Assembly: GCA_030062745.1 (NCBI GenBank) | Contig: CP099839.1 | Span: 4,697,115 to 4,761,114 of the forward strand | DNA from: Capitulum mitella | Taxonomy: Eukaryota > Arthropoda > Thecostraca > Pollicipedomorpha > Pollicipedidae | Direction of reading: 5' to 3' | Length of the DNA: 64,000 bases | In this document: piece by piece, positions 21,590-34,648 of the stretch | Layout: every line of letters starts with the position of its first letter | Position numbering within the stretch: position 1 is the first letter of the stretch | Program-made: the position numbers and the translations under genes | Notes under the pieces: generated by a model | What the model was told of the DNA's origin: nothing | The model's database searches: none | The model's input: only the letters and a program-made list of their open reading frames with translations

Positions 21590-21650
21590 GGCATGTAGCC
21601 AAGGGAGAGGCATAGGGCCATGCCCCCCCCCCCCGAACCAAACGCACACA
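21590..21650 (-). mobile_element. Fragment of dispersed repeat with GGGGGGCATGGCC
   Basis: On the minus strand it reads a poly-G run followed by CATGGCCCTATG and then a CTTGGCTACATGCC-like terminus. The same arrangement recurs near 30.55-30.75 and 54.28 kb, so I treat it as a fragment of one interspersed family of unknown class. Confidence 0.35.
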
Positions 21651-23569
21651 TTTATTAAGGGAAGCTGCCGAATTTGCGCCACCTTTTCCAAAAACCGTCA
21701 CTGTGGCAATGATATCGCAAAAATTGTTCCATTTCTTTCTCATACATCCTCTCTGGTGTTTTGGCCACCAGAATATCTAGTGTTTTAGAACTTAAATCTT
21801 TGCCTATTATTTTTTATTTAATTTCTAGCGAGACTTTGCAAAACCCACATTAGGGCAACCCTGCCATATTTGCGCCACATGATGTGCCTTATTGCGCCAC
21901 CATGGAAACGATATAGAGTCCCAGGTACTTTTACGGCGGGTAAAGGTATAATAAATCACTGTTTGGTACACTGTCTGAACAGTTTCACTTATTGTTCCTT
22001 CTGAAAATGCTTCCCGACAGGTGAGGAGAAGTGCGTGGATCCCGACAAGATGCTGGGCAGACCCCATGGAGGTGACCACATAAGCGCATCCGATGGATTT
22101 GGGGTCCATACCCCTATTGTAATCCAAAAATATTTTCCTCTTAAGCCCGGAAATAAAAGTCTTGCATTTTCTAAATGACGAAGTAAAATCCAGGGCCGTC
22201 CATTTCTGCGAGTGATTAGGGGGGGAGCCGCGGGCCCGATAACCTAACCTCCCCCAAATGCGGATTTCTCAACGGATTTAGCCCACTTGATTTTGACCAA
22301 CGGAAATTTACGGTTTTTTTGTTGCCATTTATTGGATGAAAAATTATTACTGTCCCCATGCATACAAGTATATGTATAGATAAAACATAGAAAAATAAAG
22401 AGATGCCTCGCTTTAGACCTTATTCTGTGCTTTCTACCTATCTCGTATCCACTCCGGCAGTTCTTTTCGTCATTATTACTCATTTCCCTTGAAAAGCAGC
22501 CGGAAATATTGGGGGAGGGCCAAGCCAACATTGGGTGGGCCAAATCAACATTGGGCGTGCCAGGGCCTTCTCAAAAAAATACAAATCGGCACCCCTGATA
22601 ACGTCGCCGAAGTCAAAAGGGTTTTGGGTATGAAAAGGGTGCACTTTCTTCTTCAGTGTCTATTTTAGCATGTCAACTAGGGAGCAAATGATTGCAATCG
22701 CAGCTAAACCCTCCAATGGGGGAGGGCATATCGATGCCACTTGCTCCGAAGGGTACAGAGAGTGCTATCGCAGGCGAGCCAACCTCTCCAAATGAATTGG
22801 CTAAAACATGAAAAATGTTTGGCCGCAAGATTGATGCGAGGCCCTCGTTCCATGGATGTCGCCAGGATTCTCGACCTGTAGGCTGCCTGCGAAACTTGGG
22901 GGCGTTGATTACGTAATGAACCGGTCTAAACTGGGGGGGGGAGAGTACTGACGGTTATAGCCTTCCCAAGGAAACCCTGGCAACGCTTCTGCCTCACTCT
23001 TGATGTTTCCCTTCTGCAGCCGAAATCTCTTCCTCCCGTGATTATTGCTTGAAATGGGTCTCAGACATGTGCGAAACACTGGAACAACCATCAGCACACC
23101 GTAAGCTAGTCCTGTCCTGATTGCGCTAATTGGCGCAATTGGGCCCGGCAAACGATGGCGCAAAAAAGACAATAGCTCTGCCATAACAAAACTAGCCGGG
23201 GAAAAAAAAACGCATGCATGTATGATCTCTGTTCTAGTCAAGTAGGAAGCGTAATTCCACAACGAAAGCACTGCAAGGGATCAATTTTGCTTCACAGTAT
23301 TGATAGAAGTGTTATACACGCATATCACAAGCCGGAAAATTATTTCAAACTTGCGCTAAAACTTCACGGACGCACCACACGTCTGTAACGCTGTCAGAGA
23401 GGAACAGAAAAGGATCAGATCTGTAGCCATGCTGTCTCTCTCGGAAAATGTCCTTCATCTGTCAATCAGTTCTCTCAATCAGGAGATAATGAGGGGGGTT
23501 GGAGCAATCAGGCAGTATGGCGCCAATTGGGCAGTGTGGCGCCCATTGGGCAGTTTCCCATATATATAT

Positions 23570-23800
23570 ATATATATTAGAAATTTAGCGCTTTCGCAAG
23601 AATACGAAATAGCGATCATACATATTCTTCAAAAGGAAAAACAGTATGTTTTTCCTTTTTTTAAATATGGGACTAATTGCATAAAATTGTTGTTTTTTCT
23701 TACAAATTTCGTCATACGACTAGTCGCATATGACAAAATTTCACATGTGCCTCACCAAGGGAAAATCCTGGCTAGGTGCTTGCCTCTTGCTCCCAAACGT
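23570..23800 (-). mobile_element. Copy of dispersed repeat ending AGCCAGGATTTTCCC
   Basis: This shares with 54.34-54.55 kb the order: GCGATTTCGCA-like motif, an A/T-rich middle with TTTTTCCT, a GTCATATGCGACT/GTCGCATATGAC-like motif, ACAAAATTT, and a terminus reading CTAGCCAGGATTTTCCC on the minus strand. No open frame of note, so it looks non-autonomous. Confidence 0.45.
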
Positions 23801-24129
23801 TGCTCAACACCAAAGCCGTTTTACAGCGTACGTGAAGTGTCGAAAATGGCATTGCTGTCGGACACAGATTCCAGGGAAAGCGGCAACACAGCTCGTCAGG
23901 TATGACAAGTAAAGAAGTCAGGTTAAATAGCTGTCGGACCCCTGGCGAAGACGTGGCGTTAGATGTCCGTCGTCGACAGAGACATGATTGCAGATGCCAA
24001 CCTTCCTCAGAGACGTGACGGAGATGCAGCGAAGACGTGGTGACGGCAGATGCGACGGAGACGTGACGGGCCCGCGAGGGCGGAAAGATGGCGGAAGTCC
24101 GTCTGCCGCGGAGACGCGAGAGAGACGAA

Positions 24130-24410
24130 ATGACAGACGTGGCAGCAGGGAACATGACGGCAGACGAGGTGCCAGACGTGACGGCAGACGAGGTGACAGA
24201 CGTGACGGCAGACGAGGTGGCAGACGTGGCGGCAGACGAGATGACAGGCGTGACGGCAGACGAGATGACAGACGCGATGGCAGATGAGGTGCAGGCGTAA
24301 CGGCAGACGAGGTGACAGACGCGATGGCAGACGAAATGACAGACGTGGCGGCAAAAGAGATGACAGACGTGGCGGCAGATGTGATAACAGGCCTGACGTC
24401 AGGCGTAACG
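24130..24410. repeat. Minisatellite, GACGGCAGACGAG-type units
   Basis: Imperfect tandem units built from GACGGCAGACGAGGTGACA and GACGTGGCGGCAGACGAG, roughly 24 bp (15 plus 9) long. Because the period is divisible by 3, several frames stay open on both strands; these are not called as genes. Confidence 0.9.
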
Positions 24411-26594
24411 TCAGACATCTCGGGCTCTGTCGAAGCCGTCGGCCGTCTCCGGCGTTCCCAGGACCGGCGGCGGCTCGCCGGCCTCTGGTCGTCGGCGCCG
24501 CAGCTGCGTGTCCAAACGCGGACCGTGGCGATGTCGTTATCGCTTCGATCCCAGTCTCGGACGCCATTACGCTGGATCTGAGGCGGAACGGCGTCTCGCT
24601 CTGCTGGCCGCCGCCGCCGGCGGGAGCCCTCATCCTACCGGGCTCTGGATCGGACAGGGCAGGAGGACCAGATACACGAGGTCGAGCCCCGGACCCGGAA
24701 AAGGCAGGAGGACCAGACACAGACCATCCGGGGCCCGTGCCAGGCAAGGGGGGAATCGGACCGGGAGCGTCGTGATGACGCAGGCCGCCGCGGCCGGGAC
24801 CGACACGTGCTGCGGCGGCGAGCCGGCGCGGGGCCGGGAACCAGTCGCAGGAGCGGGTCCGCCCGGCCGGCCGCCGCCCCCGCCGACCTCGCCGGGTCGC
24901 CGGGCCGGGCCGGCGGCCGACTGACGTTGCAGGAACTGGTCCGGACAGCCGGTTTGAGGTCGCCGGCATGCAGCAGATGGGGCGCCACCGAAGCGGAACG
25001 GCGCCGCGGCTGCCGGCCGCGCGCCCATGGTCCGCCGTCGGCCGGCTGCGGGCACTGAGCGCTGGCGCCGCGCGGGCCAGCAGGCCAGCACGGCCGGCCA
25101 GCTGGCGCCGGCGCCGGCGGACGGTGGGTACGATGCGTCCGGCTGGCTGACCTGCCGGAGATGATTGACCTGAGGATGACCCGGCCGCGCTGGAGAGCTT
25201 TCCTGCATCAGGGCGCCCTGATGCTCCGAACGGCCGGTCAATGTGTAGGTCAGACTTCTGTTTGATTTCACTTCGGGGGAATTGATCCGGAATCTTTTAT
25301 GGCTCGCTAAACTGATGCTGATTCTGACTCAGCGTGGTTTTCCAAAACAAAAGGTTCCGATTCCAACCCAAAATAAAATCAGTCAACTTTGGAGTCGATT
25401 CCTCTAAGATCCAATTGATTGGATTGAGTCACTGAAATCGTTTCCAATCCTGATTTTGTAGGCAATCGTGATTCAATTCCGACTCTGATTCCGACACCTA
25501 TCAAGTGGAAGCAAGATTTCGATTCTGGCTCTGGGCGGAACGTAATCGATTCCGGAGTCCATTCCGATTCCGATGGAATCGAGCACGAGTCTGGTGTAGG
25601 GAAGATGGTCCTCTGGGACACCGACCAAAGCGACACCGCCGCACGTGCAATCAACTCCACAGAACGTCTCCACGTTTTCCGGTCTGACCGCTGTACAGAG
25701 CAAACAACTGTATATGTCAACCCAAGGTCGAGGCTGGGCAACAACGTTTATCGGATCTGCATGCTTGTGCAAATGATCATTCAAACATGAGGCCTCATGT
25801 GAGCCGGTCACGAAAATTCCCAGCAAGTTCGTGATGGGGTCGGAAAATGGCGGCAGCGATTTTGACCTCAGGTTGAGGTAACAGCGTGATCCGGAACTGA
25901 GTTTCCATTCCACACGGAGCTCCGTTTGGACAAAAGCCAGCTTTCAGGCCACGTTTCATGCGAGTACGTAGGAAGGTCCCGCGTTCTCTGTCGTCTCGGA
26001 CGCAAGGCACTGGGTCATCTCTGCAGGCGGAGGGGCGTTTGAAAACCTCCAGTTGTAGCTGCCGCTCCCGTGCAGAACAGCGCATCAACCGAGCCGAGCA
26101 GCTCAGCTGGGCTTAATGGAGCAGGCTCTGACCATGCCAGCGGCACTTGAGTGTGCGGCGCGTTACGCTATGGGTTTCTGGACGGAGAACCGTTCCGTGT
26201 GTGGGGAGAAAAATCATCACTCAGAGGAAACCGATGATTCCCATTACTGTGTCCAGGACTCACTCGTGACATCACATACATATGTGATGCACATGTGACG
26301 ATGTCAAGTTATCCCTTCTGACCCTTGCGACCTAATCACGTCTGAGACTATAATGATTTGCGGAATGGGAAAAATCATTCGTTTCAGAAGAAAACAAATT
26401 AAGTGCCATTAGCAATGTGAATGCTGTCTAAAACAAATGCATGTCGCTCATGTGAAGACATCGGACTGGTGTTGTACAGACAGACAGGACATAAATTTTG
26501 AAATGAGGTGTTCATGTGTGCTGGTCATGTGGAACCCAGTTAACTCTGTTAACCATGTGTGGTTTCCAATGACTTCTCTCTGCCAGATGAGCTC

Positions 26595-27060
26595 CATTGA
26601 CTTCCGCTTACCAGGTGAGCCATTATGATCTCTTCTGGCCCTGCGGGCTCCGGTGACCGGCACCGGTCAGGTGAGCTCCAGTGAACAACAGCTCCGGTCA
26701 GGTCAGGTGAACTCCAGTGACTGACAGCCGGTCAGGTGAGCTTCAGTGACTGACAGCCGGTCAGGTGAGCTCCAGTGACTGACAGCCCGTCAGGAGAGCT
26801 CCAGTGACTGACAGCCCGTCAGGTGAGCTCCAGTGACTGACAGCCAGTCACGAGAGCTCCAGTGACTGACGGCCGGTCAGGTGAGCTTCAGTGACTCACA
26901 GCCGCTCGGAAAAACTGCAATGACTGAAAGCCGGTCAGGAGAGCTCCAGTGACTGACAGCCGGTCAGAAGAGCTCCAGTGACTGACAGCCAGTCAGGAGA
27001 GCTCCAGTGGCCGGCAGCCGGTCAGGTCACTCCAGTGACTGGCAGCCGGTCCTGAGCAGC
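26595..27060. repeat. Minisatellite with repeated CAGGTGAG
   Basis: About 13 imperfect units of roughly 30 bp, consensus CAGTGACTGACAGCCGGTCA followed by GGTGAGCTC. Many units carry CAGGTGAG, identical to a consensus 5' splice site on the plus strand. Confidence 0.92.
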
Positions 27061-27250
27061 TTTATTATGGCCGTGTCGGACTGGTCAGTCCCAGTATAAC
27101 CGTGTCGGACTGGTCAGTCCCACTATGACCGTGTCGGACTGGTCAGCTCCAGTATGGTCGTGTCGGACTGGTCTGTGCCAGTATGGCCGTGTTCGACTGA
27201 TCAGTCCCAGTACGCCGGTGCTGTACTGGTCAGCTCCAGAAGCCCAGTGC
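27060..27250. repeat. Second minisatellite, GTGTCGGACTGGTCAG units
   Basis: Five or six units of about 30 bp, consensus GACCGTGTCGGACTGGTCAG plus TCCCAGTAT, directly following the previous array but with a different core. Confidence 0.88.
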
Positions 27251-30200
27251 CGGCCCGGCCAGCCCCGAAGCTCCGTGCCGGACTGGTTAGTGGCCGGCAG
27301 ACCGTTAGTGAGGCCGGGGGAGGCGGCGACGACGGTCGACCCGCGCTGTCGGCCCGACTGCAGTCTGGAGAGCACGTGCCTCGGGCCAGCACATAGCGTG
27401 GAGAACACCGGAGACCAGGACCAGGGCCAACGGCTCCCGGAGAGACGGGGACACGCCGCCGACCATGTCACCGTCAGGTAAGGAAGACAGCAGACCAAGG
27501 TCCGGCGTCCCCTGACAGTCCCTAGACAGGCAACGCATTCATCCAGCACAGAGTTAAAAGGATACCACGAATCTCTTGCGACTAGCAGCTCCATTCGTAT
27601 GGCTTCATATGTTCTGATATGTCGAAAACTGGACCCGTTAAACACGCCCGTTGAAACGGAGTGCAGAAAGGCCTCACTTCTCCATGAAGAAATGTCAGTA
27701 ACACTCAACTGGGAAGGGAATTTCGCAAAGCAATATAGAGGGTTGATATCGTCGGAGCTGAAGATGCTGGCCAAAATGAACATGATAAACACTGATAAGA
27801 TCTTTGTTACCATCAATAAATACTAATGGGCTCATCTCTCCATAAACTCTATATCCATAACCTCTAGAGACATAACCTCTGTCTCCATAGAAAAACCTCT
27901 CCATAACCTCTATTCCCAACCCTATTTCCAAATTTCCAAAATATTTCGTTTACGAATACGACGTTTCTAACCGGCCATAACGTTCCAAGATAAATGAAAT
28001 CTAACGAACCGGTATCTCACCAGACATCGTTGGAAACATTTTTGTAACGAAACGAATGAGACAGAAAACTTGCGTTGCTGTTGTTGATAGCACATACCGA
28101 TCGTGGTCATCCAAATTACGTTTCAGTTTTATTAAGCCTGCCAGATGAAGCTTTACACTCGTGATATTATCATTCCACTGAAGTCATAAAGTTTACGTAC
28201 AATATTTCCAGGCTTTTATATGTGGACATGGAATTATACATAGCCAAAACATAAGCAAACGGTTTTCCCCGTGTACTTTCGTTATTTCCACATAACCTCC
28301 AGAGACGTAGTGTTATATTCCGTTAAAACTGGTGGATAATTCGCCGTATTTCGCATTAATCCGTGGCCATTGCAAAACAGCCTGGTCGAATCACCATTGC
28401 TCCCCGCAAACCAATCAGATATGGATAATGGCTGAGAGCAACTGAGGCAAATTGCCTTCGTGCCACTGTTTAACTGTTACCAGTGCTTACAATCTGCACA
28501 AACTGAAGCTTTCTATATAGTATGCGGTCAATGCAAGTCATCTGTGGAACAACTGAAATTGCGGCGTAAAAAGATATGTTAACGCCGGGGGGCGAAAGGT
28601 AGGCAGAGTCAGGATTAACACAATTAAGAAAATAATGCGTCTATTCGGCCGGCACTTGGCTGAATCACCGACAATCCATCCTTCCTGAGCGTGGGGTCGG
28701 GGATTAACGGCCTGGATGAAGGGAACACATATATTTGTAACTCAGTTTGAAGGCAACCAGCGGAGCGCGCAGTGCTGCATAGCACGGCACCCGACTCATT
28801 TATCTCGGCAAGAGATGTTGCGGCGAGATGCAACAGCGAAAAGACCCCATCCAATACCTGCCATGATCGCAGCTGATCAAGAAGATAGCCTGCTGTTCCA
28901 GGAACGAAACAGCGTAACACACTCACGCCAACACCCCGCGTCAGGGCACTTCCGCCCTGGACCCAGGTCGCGAAAGGCTTCTGTTCTGCAGCAGTGCGAA
29001 GATCGTCATCAGAAGAAACCAGGGAGGTGCCTTGTATATGGCGGGGCTCCCAGAACAACCGTTTTTTGTGTTCTCCTAATCGTGATAATTTTTTTCACAC
29101 ATTTATACCTACTGAATTGATGACTATAAATACGGAGAAGACGCTCAAACTTGTTTATCATTTGAATGATTCAGTTTTTAGGACAGGTCACTGCGATGTG
29201 AGTGTACCCCGCTTGCGTCTCCAGCATCGGCTCCCTCCCACCCGAATACGGGATAACATGAATACTGGAACAGGACATTCGCCATACGATGCCAAATTGA
29301 TCAGCTGCTGCAACATTTGAGGTGTCTACCCGCCGAAGTAGTCTTTTTCGCGACGAAAAGTGAAGGTAATAGTTTCCCGTAAATGGTCTGCCAATGTGAG
29401 GCTCTCAGCTGAATGCGGTCGTGGTTCTTACCGAGCGTTTCCTTGCCTCGTGTTTCCCACGGCCCTGTCACATGGACTGTCTGTCCTTTGGGAACAGCTA
29501 TCGGCTTTTCGTTGTTTTATCAGAGAAGCCCCCATTCCGTTACTTTGCCAAGTGAGACCTTTACGTTAGGTCATAGGGCAGGAGAGGTGACAGCCTTGCC
29601 GACCTGACGGCTGCCCTACCATCTTCGGACAATTTTAACGTTATTTCCATGTTTATGCAGGGAAGAAAACTGTCTGAAAATTGCAACTCTTTGGCCCTAC
29701 CAAGTTTGAAAACACCTCCTACATTGATAAGCACAAGGTAAGCATTTTGGACGTCATTAGCAAAGGTCGTTGTTTGCGTCTTCATGAGTTATCATGTCAG
29801 GCGTTTGACCCAGAAACATCGAAATGTCGACGGTGACGAATCTATTACTCGTGATATTGTCACGTTCCACAAACCATATAAATTCGTACAGTTTGGCAAA
29901 CTTATTCACTTCAACAGAGAAGTTACCTTGCATGCCCACATACTGAGGGTGTCTATTGTTATCTGGATGGTGCCATGAACTGTGGTAAGCTGTGCCAGCA
30001 CACCAAGATGTGTTTGTGGGAAGCTTTCCTCGAAAAGGTATAGACTGCCAAGTCAGTGAAGATGAGCTTCAAAATTTTGGTGTCGGTCGGCGGACGGTTT
30101 GTCTCCTCTTTTTCACGCTAAACCTAACGTCCACCTCTGGTCTTATCCCAAATTTACCACCATTTGTAACAAGTGACTATCTTGTGAACATCTTGCTGTA

Positions 30201-30384
30201 CCAAATAACGTGGACATCACAGTAGTATTAAAACCTTGCCATGACACAATGCTAACAGCATATGAAAAAAAGTATTCCCTTTGTCTCATTGAACGATGTC
30301 GCGACTACCACGGCTGATTTCAATATGGCCGGTCTACGACTGTGGAAATAATCGCACTGCGAGGGCAGCCAATATGTCTCCAGG

Positions 30385-30392
30385 CGTATATA

Positions 30393-30432
<40 letters not shown>
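30385..30432. repeat. (TA)n microsatellite
   Basis: An uninterrupted run of about 20 TA dinucleotides. Confidence 0.97.
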
Positions 30433-30434
<2 letters not shown>

Positions 30435-30545
30435 ATGTCTCCGTGGCTCTCGAAATTTTGGAATGCCTGTTGGAATAGGTATCCTTGGCCACTGCTACGT
30501 TCTTCAGGTATTTAAGTTTCACGATCATTGTACGTTCATGCCACG

Positions 30546-30760
30546 TTTCACTAGGGGCGTAGCCAGGATTTCGCCAGTTGGGCCAGAATACACCCCCTCA
30601 GATCCCTTCAGAACTGAAAACTGGTCTGATTTAGGCCTACTTTATTTTTGATTTCCGGAAATTTGAATTTGTTTTATTTCTGATGCTTTAACGTCAAATT
30701 TTCGAATCCAAGGAGGGAGGGGGGGGGGGGCATGGCCGCATTGTCCCCCTTAGCTATACC
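30546..30760 (+). mobile_element. Fragment of dispersed repeat starting GGGGCGTAGCCAGGATTT
   Basis: It begins with GGGGCGTAGCCAGGATTTCG and reaches a poly-G run followed by CATGGCCGCATTGTCCCCC. The terminus matches the copies near 23.8, 54.5 and 61.55 kb. Confidence 0.45.
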
Positions 30761-33700
30761 CTTGCGTTTCATGAACTTTTTGGTCAATCACACAACCAGT
30801 TTGCTACGCATCTGACCCGGATAGTAAGATCCACGCGAGTGTATTTTTTATTTTTTTTTTGTCAAGGCGGGCAAATACCACATAAATGAAATACAAAACG
30901 CAAGAAACTTGGGAAACGGCTAGGAGGCGAGACTGGGCGACGGCTGTATCCCCAGGGAGACAGCCGGTAGGTAGCCAGCCCACCAGATGGTCATCCAGAT
31001 TCGTGGACTTCGATCTGAACTCGTGAGGCCGATGTGCAAATGCGGCTGAATGACCTGAGCACATGAACTACTTCGATTCGATCCGATCCGCCTAATCAAA
31101 GCGGTTCGTGTGCTTGGACGTCTTGAAAACACATCAGGCTTCCCAGGCTGGCAGATACGCGAAAGATACGAAATGCACACGAATCGCTGAAGTCCCTGCG
31201 TTGGCCAATCGCTTGTTGGTGGTGTGACGAAGCCTCTTCCACCTCTTGTTTGTACAGTCTGACATCAGTCTAGTCGGTCTCCATTGACCCAGTCTGAACA
31301 CAGTTAAGTCCATCTCGTGTCAGTCCAGATTGAATGCAGTCCAGTCTTTCAGTCTGTCTCGTGGGTGTCGGCTCTGAGAGTTCCCAAGGAAGGCATTGGC
31401 AATTCAGAATTATCTGTCATTGTTTTGTTAAGTATCCTTACCACTGAAACTCGTATGAAATATTATATGAGTAAGCAGGAAATGTATATAAAAATGAATA
31501 AATGCATAAATATACATAATTTAAAATAAATAATGTATGACTGAAACTCGTATCAAATATTCGACGAAACGTCGAGATCAGTAACTAAACGCAGAACTGC
31601 AAAGGATCGTAGTGCAAGGTTAAACATTTGATATGTGGATCTAGCTAATTAAGTTGGATATATAAGGGGAGCAATGCTGCGGTGGCAACGGGAACACCTT
31701 ATGTAAATAAACTGTCGCCCCGTCAGCTCTCAGCACGGCGCTGAAGTGTGCTTCACTCACAGTCGTAATCGCGTGTGCATGCTCCCCAGTGAAAGGTTAG
31801 TTGCAGTCATTACGTGCTCATGTGGCGGGAGCAGAATTCTCACAAAGCCACACGGGACTACGTTTCTCGAACCGGCCTCCTTGTCAAACAGCAACAGGTT
31901 CCGTTTTGGTCCTCCATAGCACTCCGTTAACGTCCGCTTTACGACTCCGATATCATCTGTTTCGCCCTACTGTCGTCCGATGCGTTATCTGCCTTAACAG
32001 TGAGCCACTGCCTGTCGGGACTGGTTCTCTGTCTGTTCCGTCTGGCGGCGACGGGTTGGTCGTTTGTCCCCCTGACACCGGGTCAACGGAACCTGACGGC
32101 TGACGGTTGACACTGGGGCGGGCTGAGGCAACAGGTCGGCGGCCGTCGGCCTCTGCGCGGCAGGACTGGGCAGGAAGAGGCTGCTGTTATCGTTGCTCGT
32201 TCACTTCTGTCACTTCAGTTGCGTGAGACTCGGCTCTGCCCTCGTCACGGTCTGACGGAAAATTAGCAGTATCCACGGCAAAATATCGCGGCACGACCTA
32301 CGGTGTTACCAGTCTATCATGAATGGCCATGGACCTGAGTTTAAACCAGCACCGCCTGGCGTGTTTTTGTACCTGCGACCGCTTGAAGGTGTCCAAAAAG
32401 GGCACCCCCTCTGCTGTCTCAGGATCTAACCATCGGATCTGAACTGGTCTGCCACCAATCGATAGCCCTGAGTCTTGCGATTCAGAAAATACTATGTTAG
32501 TCCTGGTCACATGACTGATGACGTTACAGGCCACGTAAAACGCAGGAACAAGACGTCGGAAAACTGGCATCAGTTTGTACCTCATATCATCAGTAATAGT
32601 GGTTTTAGAGCCCTCAATTGGGTATGAAACGATAGGTCGCGATCTTCTGCATCAAATGCACGTCAGAATGTTAAAAATCCCAGGTCAAGGTCCACCTAGG
32701 TAAGGCGAAATATTGGTCTTACTTTACATGCCGAAGATCGCCACTTACTCGCAACCATCTTGATCTACGTGACAAAAAGAATGGACGTGCAACCTTCTGA
32801 TGATCAGTTCTGCATTATTTGCGTTTCATCCAGTCAAGGTCAGTCTGGGTCAGGTCAGATAAGGCTGTATTACTCTTCTTGACAAAGAGCAAATATTATT
32901 CTCTGAGATTCTTAGGTGCGTCAAATACAGAACTGAAATGACACCTCGTGATCATTAAGTGCGCTTTGTCTGCTCTTTAGCGGGTCAGAGCCACGCCAGG
33001 TCAGCACAAATAGTCATTTTTCTTTTTCTGACTAGAAACAATAATTGTTGTCTGCTGCTTCTGAACGACCTTCCACAGACATTGTTGTATTTCATTTCGT
33101 TTTGACGTGACCTGACCTGACATGGCCTTACGTTGCATTTGGTGAACTTTGCCAAGAAGCGCATAAAGATTTACGTACCTGACTTGAACGATGGGGAAGT
33201 CAGCGGCAACAAGTTGTATCAATCACAATGCGAATCACTCCAATTGCCATCATGTATGCGAACTAGAATGAGCTCTGATGTTGGCATGTCACGATTGCAC
33301 ATCCTTTTGGGGAATGTTTCCTTTTGCAAATCCAAATGATCCATGCATTATACTCGCAAATATTATAAAAAACGAAGCATGTTCACGCCACCGCCTGAAC
33401 AGGCAAACCATGCATGTAAAGGTTCATTTTTGACGTCGTATCTCCATCACTTGACATAGCATGAAAATGGTTTTAATGTCAAAATATGAAGCAATGATTG
33501 TTAAAGAGGTACTCAAAATTGGGTTGGGCTGACTCTAACGGTTCAAGAGGTATTCAAGAGAAACCGAGGGGTTACCCTATTTGACGCCCTCAGGCGGTAC
33601 CGGATTAAACCGACATATTGGTGGGGCTTAGATCCACAGCCAATTCCCCGGGCCTTGACGGCACACCATAGATTCCTCTCCGTTATCGGGCTCAGTGTCT

Positions 33701-33761
33701 GGGACAAAATGTCTCCAGATCTGGTTCCACCTGGGTGGTGGGGTCAGTTCCAGCATTAAGG

Positions 33762-33762
33762 T

Positions 33763-33831
<69 letters not shown>
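33762..33831. repeat. (TA)n microsatellite
   Basis: About 34 TA dinucleotides in a pure run. Confidence 0.97.
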
Positions 33832-33833
<2 letters not shown>

Positions 33834-34475
33834 GATCCGGCCAGTTTGCCCTCAGATCCGAACGGCGTCCACTTCATATATTTGGTTCACATCCATAAAA
33901 GAAAGTGTAGGCAGGGTCTCTACCCATAGGTGGCACTGTTCCACCCAGGTGACATCGTCCAAGTTCTGGAGCTCTGCCTGTGTTCCTTAACAGGGCAGGA
34001 AGGCCGTCGTCCGGCTGCCAACGGCTGGCTGAAAGCCGACCTGACCTCCTAAAGTCGAGTTCTCGGCTTCCTGTCGGGGGCCAGCTGATGGTCGGCCGAG
34101 ATATGGCGAGAGAGGCGGTGACAGCAACACGGCAGCACTGGCAGCAGCGGGAGGCACGGGGCAACCGGTCTCCGAGCCATGACGTTCAGCTTGCCATGCA
34201 TACCGTATTTGGCCTTGCTTCTCCGAGTTCGGCTTACCATACGTGCTGCGTCACGCTTCGGGCCACGCTCCGTTTCAGTTCAACAGACGAGACATTTCGT
34301 CAGCGTTGTTCACTGCGCCGTTCCGCAGAACAAATCGAACACAAAGAAAACCTCCTGGATAAAAAAGGAAAAGAATAAAGCGGTTGAAGCCTCAGGGTAA
34401 ATAAACTACTGAAAAGTGAATACGTCTTATTTACGGCACTCTAGTTTCCCATTTCCAAGACGTGGAGTCAGAGGC

Positions 34476-34648
34476 ATGAACAAGAGGTATTGTCTCTGCT
34501 GCTCTGCTGCCCCGTTCCAGTTGTTTCAGCCATTTCGATTACTCTGTTGTTCTGTTTCAGCCTGTTTGTTCCTAACACTGATGCTCCTGGCCGGCCAGCA
34601 GACTTGGGCTGCCATCAGGGGGCGAGGTCACCGGACCGGAACTGACAG
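34476..34648 (+). CDS. Serpin exon 1, signal peptide
   Basis: ATG at 34476, a basic start (MNKRY), then a hydrophobic core (SACLFLTLMLLAG) with likely cleavage after QQTWA. The exon ends AG at donor GTGAGA (34649), phase 2. The next candidate exon starts with one nucleotide before its open frame, so phases fit. Assignment to the serpin rests on phase and on the need for a secretion signal. Confidence 0.6.

Larger units (their letters stand above)
19061..34475. other. Long intergenic region without a recognised gene
   Basis: About 15 kb with no coding sequence I can support. It holds minisatellites (near 24.1-24.4 and 26.6-27.25 kb), TA-dinucleotide runs (near 23.56, 30.39 and 33.77 kb) and fragments of a dispersed repeat whose end reads AGCCAGGATTT, often near poly-G. 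GC-rich islands at 21.17-21.5 and 24.4-25.15 kb have open frames but no recognisable domain. Confidence 0.6.

Noticed and set aside
22200..23300. Possible transposase or gene around the AT-rich region
   Set aside because: Frames are short and show no conserved catalytic motif.
23918..24969. Long minus-strand frames rich in His, Leu and Cys
   Set aside because: They are reading frames of a minisatellite whose period is a multiple of three, with no domain or splice support.
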